Shown: positions 7,401 through 14,505 of the stretch, in pieces | Layout of the letters: each line of letters begins with the position of its first letter | Position numbering within the stretch: position 1 is the first letter of the stretch | DNA from: CAZJUO01 sp964549245 | Lineage (GTDB): Bacteria > Patescibacteriota > Patescibacteriia > UBA10025 > JAHIVO01 | Reading direction: 5' to 3' | DNA length: 23,128 nt | Assembly: GCA_964549245.1 (NCBI GenBank) | Contig: CAZJUO010000014.1 | Coordinates: forward strand, 1-23,128 | Position numbers and translations under genes: made by a program | Notes under the pieces: generated by a model | The model's database searches: none | Seen by the model: only the letters and a program-made list of their open reading frames with translations | What the model was told of the DNA's origin: nothing

Positions 7401-8261
7401 ATGAGTGGAAGTATTTTTTTAAAACATTTATTTGTTATCAAAGTTATTAAAAGGACAAATAAATATACTTTGCTAGCGGGTGGAACAGTAGCGACAATAA
7501 TTTTAATCTATGTGTATTTTAAGGTTGGAATCGAAGATAATTTTTTAAGTGAAATAATTTTAGTTTTATGCCTGGCGTTATTTTTTTTACCGTTTGCTTT
7601 TAGGGTGGCGTATGAAAGATATTATCTACCTACGCAGGTGAAGCAATGGGTAGCACATAAAAGATTAACATATTATTCGAAGAACTGTTATAAAAGAGTT
7701 CAGGAGAGATTTTTAGCTAATACAAAAAAAGATTTTTTTGGAGCGAAACGAATGAAGCCAAATATAATAAAATATAATACGAATTATTTTATCGAGGGAA
7801 GAATAAGCGGAAGGCCGGTATATATTTATCCCTTGGTCGGAAGAACTTATGGAAAGCTGGGTGGGTTGTTTTATGCATTTGATAGACAAGATGCGCCCGC
7901 AGTATTTTACGGTCATTGTGTAGAGATTGGTATAAATGAAATTCCCGGGGATGTTATTTTAACCCGAAAAAATATGGGGGAGCTGGATACAATTGATACT
8001 GAAAGCGGAAAATTTGAAAAAATGTATAATATAAATTCACCTAAGGAAGCATCGGTGCTGCAATTATTTGAACCGAGTATGATTGATTTAATAAATCATA
8101 TTGATATTGCGGCCATTGAGTTTTCCGACTGTAGTATTATCATGTATTATACTTTATCCGTCGATCTTATAAAAAAGTTTAATTCCATGCTATATTGGGG
8201 ATTAAAAATAGCTGACCAAATTGATCGTAATTTTCCATTAAATAAATATGAAAAAAAATAA
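7401..8261 (+). CDS. DUF3137-like two-helix membrane protein
   Basis: 286 aa. Two membrane helices lie near the N-terminus (about 22-42 and 48-68), then a basic segment and a soluble domain in the cytoplasm. The later part, FEKMYNINSPKEASVLQLFEPSMIDLI (about 208-234), has the DUF3137 layout of an FEK...YS...EA...L.P..M..L pattern, but this is by eye only. Function unknown. The gene is markedly AT-rich compared with rarA, and follows a transposase remnant, which hints at transfer. No Shine-Dalgarno. Its last 14 nt overlap rarA. Confidence 0.6.
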   Translation: MSGSIFLKHLFVIKVIKRTNKYTLLAGGTVATIILIYVYFKVGIEDNFLSEIILVLCLALFFLPFAFRVAYERYYLPTQVKQWVAHKRLTYYSKNCYKRVQERFLANTKKDFFGAKRMKPNIIKYNTNYFIEGRISGRPVYIYPLVGRTYGKLGGLFYAFDRQDAPAVFYGHCVEIGINEIPGDVILTRKNMGELDTIDTESGKFEKMYNINSPKEASVLQLFEPSMIDLINHIDIAAIEFSDCSIIMYYTLSVDLIKKFNSMLYWGLKIADQIDRNFPLNKYEKK

Positions 8262-9540
8262 GCAAAAAGAAGATTTATTCGATACTCGCTTGCAGGAAGA
8301 TTTATCCCGCGAGGCGCCCTTAGCCGACCGTATCCGTCCGGAGTCATTGGATGATTTTGAAGGACAAGAGGAGATAATCGGCAAGGGCAGGATCCTTCGG
8401 CGAGCCATTGAAAACGATGAGGTGTTTTCCATAATTTTTTGGGGACCGCCCGGTTCAGGAAAAACCACGCTGGCTAGCATCATCGCCAAAATGACCAAAT
8501 CATATTTTGAAGAAATGAGCGCGGTCACTGCCGGATTGGCCGATTTACGCAAGGTAGTAAAGGAGGCGGTTGACAGAAGAAAGCTGCACAACCGGCGGAC
8601 TATTCTGTTCGTTGATGAAATTCATCGCTGGAACAAAGCCCAGCAAGATGCATTATTACCGTATGTGGAAAAAGGAATTATTACACTCATTGGCGCGACT
8701 ACGGAAAATCCTTCGTTTGAAGTGATCGCTCCACTTTTGTCCCGTTCTAGGGTGTTTGTTATGGAGCGGCATGGCGTGCCCCAATTATCGCGCATTATCA
8801 AACGAGCCCTAACTGAAAAGAAAAACGGCTTAGGAGAGCAAAAGGTAGCCATAGCGCCAAAAGCCCTGGATACGCTGATTACGGGCGCTAACGGCGATGC
8901 CAGGACCGCTTTAAACGCTTTGGAAATAGCTGTAAAGGCCACCTCACCCGATTCCAAAGGTAATAAGCATATAGATCTAAAAACTGTTGAGGAAGCGCTC
9001 CAGCATAAAGCCCTGCAATACGATAAAAAAGGCGAAGAGCATTATAATGTTATCTCCGCTTTTATCAAGTCTATGCGCGGTTCTGATCCTGACGGAGCTT
9101 TGTATTGGTTAAACCGTATGGTAGAGGCAGGCGAGGACCCGGAGTTTATTGCCAGGCGCATGGTGATTTTTGCCAGTGAAGACGTGGGTATGGCTGACCC
9201 GGGGGCGCTGCGTATTGCTCTAGATGTTTTTGAAGCGGTACGAAAGATTGGCTACCCTGAATGCCAGATAAATTTAGCGCACGGGGTAGTATATCTGGCT
9301 AAGGCGCCTAAGGATAATTCAGCCTACCTTGGTTTGTTAGAAGCAAAAAAGGACGTCAAAGATACTATGAATGAACCGGTACCCTTGCATTTACGCAACG
9401 CGGTAACTGATTTGATGAAAGATTTAGACTATGGCAAGGAGTATAAGTATTCCCACAATTATTCCAAAGAAGAGGGTAAGCAGGATTACTTGCCGAAAAA
9501 GCTGATAGGAAAAAAGTATTATAACCCCAAGCAGCAATGA
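8248..9540 (+). CDS. rarA: Replication-associated recombination protein A, AAA+ ATPase
   Basis: RarA/MgsA works at stalled replication forks with SSB and the clamp loader-like AAA+ machinery. 430 aa, near the family's usual length. Seen: PLADRIRPESLDDFEGQE (the family N-terminus), Walker A GPPGSGKT (66-73), Walker B ILFVDEIHR (119-127), sensor 1 GATTENPSF (149-157), LLSRSRVF with the arginine finger (163-170) and GDARTALNALE (sensor 2). The C-terminal tetramerisation domain holds YNVISAFIKSMRGSDPDGALYW and PVPLHLRNA. Ends in TGA. It overlaps the preceding gene and has no Shine-Dalgarno. Confidence 0.97.
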   Translation: MKKNKQKEDLFDTRLQEDLSREAPLADRIRPESLDDFEGQEEIIGKGRILRRAIENDEVFSIIFWGPPGSGKTTLASIIAKMTKSYFEEMSAVTAGLADLRKVVKEAVDRRKLHNRRTILFVDEIHRWNKAQQDALLPYVEKGIITLIGATTENPSFEVIAPLLSRSRVFVMERHGVPQLSRIIKRALTEKKNGLGEQKVAIAPKALDTLITGANGDARTALNALEIAVKATSPDSKGNKHIDLKTVEEALQHKALQYDKKGEEHYNVISAFIKSMRGSDPDGALYWLNRMVEAGEDPEFIARRMVIFASEDVGMADPGALRIALDVFEAVRKIGYPECQINLAHGVVYLAKAPKDNSAYLGLLEAKKDVKDTMNEPVPLHLRNAVTDLMKDLDYGKEYKYSHNYSKEEGKQDYLPKKLIGKKYYNPKQQ

Positions 9541-9606
9541 GGGTCAGGGTTTTTCAATCCATTGGCGGGGAGTATTAACCAATGACGCTGATAACTACTT
9601 AAAAAT

Positions 9607-10497
9607 ATGACATTGGGATTACTATTATCATTATCAGCCGGGTTTATCTGGTCATTGAGCAACGTATTTCATAAAGTCTTCGCCAGCCGTTTAATAAAAA
9701 AACCGCATATTATGTTATTCTCTTACGCGGTTTCTTTATTGGGGATTGCCATTATTTTAGCGCCATTTTCTTCGATGGCTATGCCGCTATCTCATTGGTT
9801 ACTGATGATAGTTGCCGGTTTAACGAATGTAATCGGCGTTTATTTATTTTATTATACTATACAGCGTTTTGAACCATCGCGGGTGGTTCCTTTATTTTCC
9901 CTTGGTTCGATTTTTATTGTCATAGGCAGCGCTCTGTTTCTCGGGGAAATATTTAGTCTAGGCACTTATCTGGGTATTTTTTTAATATTATTCGGTAGCA
10001 TGGTTATCGCTTCTGAAGATAAATTGCGATATTCATTTTCCAATCGCCTTTTGTGGCTAATGTGTTTTTCGGGTCTGGCTTTTTCGATTGAGACTGTTAT
10101 TTTAAAATACCTTACTGGCTTTTATGCGTTTTGGGATGTTTTTGCCATTTTTGCGGTTTGCACCGCTTTTTGGGCGGTTGTTTTTTTCACGGCTGGATAT
10201 AAATTTCACGGCAGGGTGTTGATTGGAATTAAAATACGGATAATGATTTTTAGCGTCATCAACGAGCTGATATCAACCAGCGCTACTTTTTTATATGTCG
10301 TGGCTCTGTCTGTCTGGTATGCCTCATTGGTTGAGACCTTTTCTGCTTTCCAGTTTGTTTTTATATTCTTTTGGGGTGTGCTCATTTACCGCTATAAGCC
10401 GGCTATATACCATGAGGATTATAAAAGGAAAATGTTAGTGCAAAAAGCAATATCTGTTATACTAATTATAGTAGGGGTGTTTTTAGTCACTAAATAG
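9607..10497 (+). CDS. EamA/DMT-superfamily transporter
   Basis: 296 aa, about ten hydrophobic segments in two halves of five, each starting like an EamA repeat (GLLLSLSAGFIWSLSNVFHK; LLWLMCFSGLAFSIETVIL). A conserved end of the first repeat is seen in VVPLFSLGSIFIVIGSALFLGE (about 93-115). A drug/metabolite exporter or permease of the inner membrane; the substrate cannot be inferred. Starts 66 nt after rarA without a Shine-Dalgarno. The MBL hydrolase begins 8 nt after its stop, so they are likely cotranscribed. Confidence 0.85.
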   Translation: MTLGLLLSLSAGFIWSLSNVFHKVFASRLIKKPHIMLFSYAVSLLGIAIILAPFSSMAMPLSHWLLMIVAGLTNVIGVYLFYYTIQRFEPSRVVPLFSLGSIFIVIGSALFLGEIFSLGTYLGIFLILFGSMVIASEDKLRYSFSNRLLWLMCFSGLAFSIETVILKYLTGFYAFWDVFAIFAVCTAFWAVVFFTAGYKFHGRVLIGIKIRIMIFSVINELISTSATFLYVVALSVWYASLVETFSAFQFVFIFFWGVLIYRYKPAIYHEDYKRKMLVQKAISVILIIVGVFLVTK

Positions 10498-10505
10498 CTT
10501 ACTAT

Positions 10506-11075
10506 ATGGCAAAAATAACCATTTTATTAGAAGGGTATGTCCGCAAGGAAAAAGAGATTGAATATGCCAGCTCAAGCGCTGTTTTGGTCCAGGATAAGGA
10601 GTTAAATATCGTAGTTGATCCAGGCATGGCCAAAGAAAAGCTGGGTAAGGCCTTACAAAAGGCAAGCATCGCTCCAGAACAGGTGAATTATGTACTGTTG
10701 ACCCATTATCACCCTGACCATGCTTACGGAGCGGCTTGGTTTCCCAAAGCGAAAATTATCGACGTGGAAAGCGTTTATGATGGTGATAGTATTATTGAAC
10801 ATGATGGTTTTGTGCCCGGCACTGAACTGGCTATTATGCATACGCCGGGGCATGCCCATGAACATTGCTCTTTAGCGGTTTCCACGGAAAAAGGCATGGT
10901 AATAATAGCCGGGGATTTATTTTACTGGAGCAATGAAGAGGAGCAAAAACTAGATGTGCACATGGATGATGTCTATGCCAAGGATAATAGGGCACTTGTG
11001 GAAAGCCGCCAAAAAGTGCTAAAATTAGCGGATTATATTATTCCTGGACACGGCAGGATAATTAAGGTAAAATAA
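10506..11075 (+). CDS. MBL-fold metallo-hydrolase
   Basis: 189 aa. The metal-binding set is complete: THYHPDH (66-72), His116 in HTPGHAHEH (112-120), Asp137 in AGDLFYW and His182 in PGHGR. This should bind two zinc (or iron) ions. Compact size and the ASSSAVLVQ/DPG opening resemble the small MBLAC1-like and glyoxalase II-like groups, so a thioester, phosphodiester or similar ester may be the substrate. Cytoplasmic. No Shine-Dalgarno. Confidence 0.9.
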   Translation: MAKITILLEGYVRKEKEIEYASSSAVLVQDKELNIVVDPGMAKEKLGKALQKASIAPEQVNYVLLTHYHPDHAYGAAWFPKAKIIDVESVYDGDSIIEHDGFVPGTELAIMHTPGHAHEHCSLAVSTEKGMVIIAGDLFYWSNEEEQKLDVHMDDVYAKDNRALVESRQKVLKLADYIIPGHGRIIKVK

Positions 11076-11120
11076 AGGCAGAAAGGTTGATTATTAATTA
11101 TAAAAGAAAGGCCGATTTAT

Positions 11121-11261
11121 ATGGATCAAAATCAACCCATGCAACAGCCAGCACAAACACCTGAAACCCCACAAGGTTCTGGCTCAAGCAAAGCAGGTAT
11201 TTGGATTATTATTTTGCTGGTTGTAATTATTGTTGCGGTGGTTCTCTGGATTGTATTGTAG
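11121..11261 (+). CDS. 46-aa single-span membrane miniprotein
   Basis: The ATG at 11121 lies 45 nt after the MBL gene, with a GAAAGG 8 nt upstream as a modest ribosome site. The N-terminal half is rich in Gln and Pro (MDQNQPMQQPAQTPETPQ), then GSGSSKAG, then a strong hydrophobic helix to the end (IWIIILLVVIIVAVVLWIVL). It looks like a C-terminally anchored peptide with a disordered Gln/Pro tail. The hairpin 15 nt after its stop suggests it ends the transcript. Function unknown. Confidence 0.65.
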   Translation: MDQNQPMQQPAQTPETPQGSGSSKAGIWIIILLVVIIVAVVLWIVL

Positions 11262-11275
11262 TAATCGAATAATTA

Positions 11276-11338
11276 TAATAAAAATCAGGGTCTATGCTCC
11301 GTTTGTGGGGTTCATATAGTTTGCCCTGATTTTTATTA
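11276..11338 (+). terminator. Long-stem hairpin, probable (bidirectional) terminator
   Basis: A 15-bp perfect stem pairs 11276-11290 (TAATAAAAATCAGGG) with 11324-11338 (CCCTGATTTTTATTA). The 33-nt loop contains further short pairings (CTCC/GGGG). The T-rich arm fits termination after the miniprotein gene, but the stem is long and the loop large for a simple terminator, and the next ATG is only 9 nt away. Confidence 0.6.
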
Positions 11339-11347
11339 ATTAGAACT

Positions 11348-11782
11348 ATGCTCGAGGAATATTCAGCCGGATCTATAATATTTTTTAAAGAAAATGGTTT
11401 GACAGAGTATTTACTATTGCAGTATCCGCAGGGCCACTGGGATTTTCCCCGAGGGCATATCGAGGAGGGTGAGACTGAAAAAATTGCGGCCCAACGGGAA
11501 ATCGCAGAAGAAACCGGTTTGCATAATTTACGGTTTATTGACGGGTTTAGTAAAAAAAATGTATGGAATTACCGCAAACAAGGAAAACCGTCTCATAAAA
11601 CCGTTACCTATTTTTGCGCACAATCGTCTACGAAGGAGGTGCGGCTGTCAGAGGAGCACCAGGAATACCAATGGTTGCCTTATGAGCAGACGAGAAAGCA
11701 AATATCATTTCCCAACACCAAAAAGATATTTGAACAGGCCCACCAATTTATAATAAAGCACACCAGCCCCTTTGACCAATAG
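11348..11782 (+). CDS. Nudix hydrolase, Ap4A hydrolase-like
   Basis: 144 aa. The Nudix box GX5EX7REUXEEXGU is perfect: Gly36, Glu42, Arg50-Glu51, Glu54-Glu55, Gly57. The start SAGSIIFFKENG...YLLLQ and WDFPRGHIEEGE are typical of the asymmetric diadenosine tetraphosphate hydrolase branch, so it may cleave Ap4A or related dinucleotides or act on capped or oxidised nucleotides. Cytoplasmic, Mg-dependent by family. Sits directly after a hairpin, with no Shine-Dalgarno, so its promoter must overlap the hairpin. Confidence 0.92.
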   Translation: MLEEYSAGSIIFFKENGLTEYLLLQYPQGHWDFPRGHIEEGETEKIAAQREIAEETGLHNLRFIDGFSKKNVWNYRKQGKPSHKTVTYFCAQSSTKEVRLSEEHQEYQWLPYEQTRKQISFPNTKKIFEQAHQFIIKHTSPFDQ

Positions 11783-11834
11783 GGGATAGTTTGCTTTACT
11801 GGAGGTTGGGGTATAAAAAGTAATCTATAAAAAT

Positions 11835-12164
11835 ATGCAGGATGAAAAATGGCAAGAAATTATCGGCAGAGTAAAAGACGAAATGGAAGTTATCGAGCAT
11901 ACGACCAATGAGCTTGAAGAAGGTCCTGGCAGTATCGAGTATATAATATTTAACGGGCCGCTTGGTAAAATGAAGCTGGAACGAATTTCTAAGCCCCTTA
12001 TTATCGATAAAAAGGCGATTGGTTCTAAAAGAATCGGCAGCCAGACTACTGTTGAATACGTATACTCTGATACGGAAAAAACACATAGTTTCAAAGCGTA
12101 TGTATGGAGCGATGAGCAGAATGATTGGGTCGAGGCCGAAGCCGGTAAGGGATTTTCAATATGA
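11835..12164 (+). CDS. Hypothetical protein, 109 aa
   Basis: Soluble, acidic, with an N-terminal helix (residues 1-28) followed by a beta-rich part: IEYIIFNGPLGKMKLERISKP, TTVEYVYSDTEKTHSFKAYVW, and an acidic end. I recall similar short proteins in Patescibacteria genomes but no named family. TTGCTT (11791-11796) and TATAAA (11812-11817) may be a promoter, with a short 15-nt spacer. Its stop overlaps the metzincin start by ATGA, so the pair is translationally coupled. Confidence 0.75.
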   Translation: MQDEKWQEIIGRVKDEMEVIEHTTNELEEGPGSIEYIIFNGPLGKMKLERISKPLIIDKKAIGSKRIGSQTTVEYVYSDTEKTHSFKAYVWSDEQNDWVEAEAGKGFSI

Positions 12165-12922
12165 GGAAGTTGTATATTGTTTTGTTAATATTAGCGACAC
12201 TTATTGGGCTGTCTTTTTTGGTCATTCGCTATTTTGCCAACAGCAGTGCGCAGGATAATTGGTTTAATAATAATTGGCGTGAAAAATTTGCGCGCTCTAC
12301 TATTTTACGCACCGTATTCAATCTCCGTTGGGATGGTGATGCTAAGACTGATTATCTGCTCAATAATACCTATACCAACATCCTCATCGAGGTGGACCGG
12401 CAGGAAGACTGCAGTATCAATCCAGAAGTTTGGGATGGTGTTATTTCTGAAATGAAATGCGTCACCAAAAAAACGGGAGAAATTACCGTCGAAGAGAGTG
12501 ATACTATTCCCTTGGCCAGAGAGAGCTATACTTCTGAACAAACACGGGGGATGGCCAATCGTTACAGAAATAACAAAACAAAGGGGGATACCGCATTACT
12601 TCATATAGTATGTTTAAACACGTATGCTGAAGCACCATCTAATATCGGATTAACTGTATATGAGAACGGCATCGTACTATTTTGGAACGCCCTCAAACGG
12701 GTAGCCGGCAGCAATACTATCGCTCTGAATAAATTTATCAGCTCTACGATACTCCACGAATTTGGACATCAGCTTGGAGTGGATCATATCGAGGCGCCTT
12801 TTTGTTTGATGAACGCGGAGGTAGAAAGCCCTCCGCTCGATCGACCAGTGTATATACAGACTACATATTGCGATGAGGAGATAGCGGCCATTGAGGAAAT
12901 AAAGAAAAGGTTCCAAAACTAA
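12161..12922 (+). CDS. Membrane-anchored metzincin-type zinc protease
   Basis: 253 aa. One N-terminal helix (about 4-22) anchors or exports it, so the catalytic domain should face outside. The zinc motif is complete: HEFGHQLGVDH at 199-209 (HExxHxxGxxH, catalytic Glu200), followed by CLMNAEV with Met217 as the likely Met-turn. This places it in the metzincins (matrixin- or archaemetzincin-like), not gluzincins. Cysteines at 84, 100, 151, 215 and 237 may form disulfides. Target unknown. It is linked by a 4-nt overlap to the 109-aa gene, whose product may be its partner; that is inference. Confidence 0.85.
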   Translation: MRKLYIVLLILATLIGLSFLVIRYFANSSAQDNWFNNNWREKFARSTILRTVFNLRWDGDAKTDYLLNNTYTNILIEVDRQEDCSINPEVWDGVISEMKCVTKKTGEITVEESDTIPLARESYTSEQTRGMANRYRNNKTKGDTALLHIVCLNTYAEAPSNIGLTVYENGIVLFWNALKRVAGSNTIALNKFISSTILHEFGHQLGVDHIEAPFCLMNAEVESPPLDRPVYIQTTYCDEEIAAIEEIKKRFQN

Positions 12923-12936
12923 TAGCACTATTGCCT

Positions 12937-13194
12937 ATGCCTCCGCAAATCAACCAGGTTATCGCCCGTAAGTTCTATAACAAATCAGAACAGTTGAAGA
13001 GCCGCGGTGAGAAGTATCAATTTAGGGCTATCTCGTATTGGAAGGCGGCTAAAGCTATAGAGAATTTGGATCGGAGTTTAGATGAAATATATAAACATGG
13101 ATGGCTGGTTGGGCTGCAGAAAATCAACGGTATCGGCAACCGGCTAGCTCATGAGATTGAAACGGAGCTCAAAAAACAAAAATTAGTTCAATAG
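12937..13194 (+). CDS. Free-standing PolX-type helix-hairpin-helix protein
   Basis: 85 aa from the ATG at 12937; a TTG at 12931 is possible but less likely. It matches the N-terminal 8-kDa domain of DNA polymerase beta/PolX. NQVIARKFYNKSEQLKSRG and YQFRAISYWKAAKAIENL correspond to the first helices, and INGIGNRLAHEIETEL (about 64-79) is the HhH DNA-binding turn. PolX polymerase and PHP domains are absent, and the frame ends cleanly, so it is a solo domain rather than a cut gene. It may bind DNA ends or gaps. Confidence 0.8.
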   Translation: MPPQINQVIARKFYNKSEQLKSRGEKYQFRAISYWKAAKAIENLDRSLDEIYKHGWLVGLQKINGIGNRLAHEIETELKKQKLVQ

Positions 13195-13215
13195 CTAATA
13201 AATAATAGTAATTTC

Positions 13216-13686
13216 ATGTCTAATAAAATATTTTTAATAATAATTTTAATTGTCGCTATTGGCGGCACGCTATTTTCGGGTTATCTCTCGTACCAAAATA
13301 TTTTTGGGGAGGGATGCGAAGATGCGGTAATAAGCTGCGGACCCACTCCGGTCGAAATACTGGGTTTGCCGAATTGCGTATATGGATTCTTTATGTTTGT
13401 GATAATCACCATCCTGTCCCTCATCGGTTTGTTTCGTACTCGATCACAAGGCATCATCAAAACAACCTTTATATTATCCATAATAGGCGTACTATTTGCC
13501 GGTTATTTAACGTACTATGAATTTTTTTCCCTTGGGGAAGGGCTGGGGCAATTACCAGCTTGCTTTTATGGGGGTCTATTATTTTTAATCATTCTTGTTG
13601 TTTCGTGGTGGGGCTGGCGTTTTAGCCAAAAAATGAGCGCTCGTGAAACAATGGATGATCGTGCTGCGGAGGGCAAGGAAAAATAA
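13216..13686 (+). CDS. Four-helix membrane protein with internal repeat, VKOR-like
   Basis: 156 aa, four membrane helices (about 5-25, 54-74, 82-102, 116-134). The two halves repeat: GTLFSGYLSYQNIFGEG...LPNCVYGFFMF against GVLFAGYLTYYEFFSLGEG...LPACFYGGLLF. Cysteines are Cys34, Cys41, Cys54 and Cys116. The layout recalls vitamin K epoxide reductase-family thiol oxidases, whose loop pair could be Cys34/Cys41, but the active-site CxxC is missing (only the single LPxC form), so a redox role is uncertain. C-terminal tail charged and cytoplasmic. Confidence 0.65.
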   Translation: MSNKIFLIIILIVAIGGTLFSGYLSYQNIFGEGCEDAVISCGPTPVEILGLPNCVYGFFMFVIITILSLIGLFRTRSQGIIKTTFILSIIGVLFAGYLTYYEFFSLGEGLGQLPACFYGGLLFLIILVVSWWGWRFSQKMSARETMDDRAAEGKEK

Positions 13687-13716
13687 TATACAGTAAATTG
13701 ATTATTAGTTACAAAT

Positions 13717-13923
13717 ATGGATATCGTAGAATTACTTATTGATTTTTTAACTGATCCGCAAAGACTGGGTTTCCCTTTGCTGATTATCAGCGGACTTGGG
13801 GCGATACTGTATCTCATGAATTACTCTTCCAAGGAGTGGAAGCGGCAGGATACTAAAAAGCAACAGCAGTCAAGCCGTGATAAGAGTTATTACAAAGATA
13901 AATATCCCTTTAAGCCATTCTAA
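13717..13923 (+). CDS. Small one-helix membrane protein, 68 aa
   Basis: An amphipathic N-terminus (MDIVELLIDFLTDPQRLGF), one membrane helix (about 19-35) and a polar, Lys/Gln-rich tail ending YYKDKYPFKPF. No family recognised. Lies 30 nt after the four-helix protein and 11 nt before the DUF456 gene, so probably part of the same operon. No Shine-Dalgarno. Confidence 0.6.
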   Translation: MDIVELLIDFLTDPQRLGFPLLIISGLGAILYLMNYSSKEWKRQDTKKQQQSSRDKSYYKDKYPFKPF

Positions 13924-13934
13924 CTTTTTTTGCC

Positions 13935-14426
13935 ATGTCTGGAGCGGCTATTTTACTATTTGTAGTTTCGATTCTGGTCATGCTAGTGGGTTTGGCCGGA
14001 GTTATCATACCAATACTGCCTGGCATACCTTTGATACTGGGAGTAGCTTTTGTCTATGACTGGATACATGGTTTTGAAATACTTGGCTGGCAGATATTGG
14101 TCGTTTTGGCTATTTTAACTATTAGTTCGTTTGTGCTCGATTGGCTGGCTGGAGCGTACGGCACAAAAAAAATGGGTGGGTCGTTTGTGGGAATGGTTGG
14201 TTCTATAGTTGGCATGTTTATTGGTTTATTGGCGGGAGGGGTTATTGGTTTGTTAATAGGCGCGTTTGTCGGCGCGTTTGTCGGCGAGCTGCTGAATGGT
14301 AAAACAAGGCAACAAGCACTGCGGGCCGGCTTTGGCAGTTTTGTCGGTTCTATTGCCGGCGGATTGTTAAAATTTGTTATTGGTGCGACTATGATAGGGT
14401 TATTTATTTGGCAGGTTTTTTGGTAG
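13935..14426 (+). CDS. DUF456 family membrane protein
   Basis: 163 aa, hydrophobic throughout. Family features: VGLAGVIIPILPGIPLIL (about 18-35) with the Pro-Gly turn, a middle LDWLAGAYGTKKMGGSFVGM (about 68-87), then Gly-rich helices (IGLLAGGVIGLLIGAFVGAF) that look like glycine-zipper packing. Function of the family is not established. Last gene of the 11.8-14.4 kb cluster by position. Confidence 0.9.
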   Translation: MSGAAILLFVVSILVMLVGLAGVIIPILPGIPLILGVAFVYDWIHGFEILGWQILVVLAILTISSFVLDWLAGAYGTKKMGGSFVGMVGSIVGMFIGLLAGGVIGLLIGAFVGAFVGELLNGKTRQQALRAGFGSFVGSIAGGLLKFVIGATMIGLFIWQVFW

Positions 14427-14468
14427 CAGATTATCGCTGAAGCATTGGGCAACTGGCTTGGCGAGACA

Positions 14469-14497
14469 TTGTAGTACGTGCCTTTTTTTGCTATGAT
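14469..14497 (+). promoter_or_regulatory. Extended -10 promoter giving a leaderless ABC transporter mRNA
   Basis: TTGTAG (14469-14474), 17 nt, then TGC directly before TATGAT (14492-14497). The ATG follows 8 nt later, so the transcript would begin at or within a base or two of the start codon. The core resembles the tRNA-Pro promoter (TGCTATATT). Confidence 0.55.
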
Positions 14498-14505
14498 TAG
14501 GACAT

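Noticed and set aside
9560..9584. Hairpin CATTGG/CCAATG as terminator of rarA
   Set aside because: Only 6 bp with a 13-nt loop and no T-run after it.
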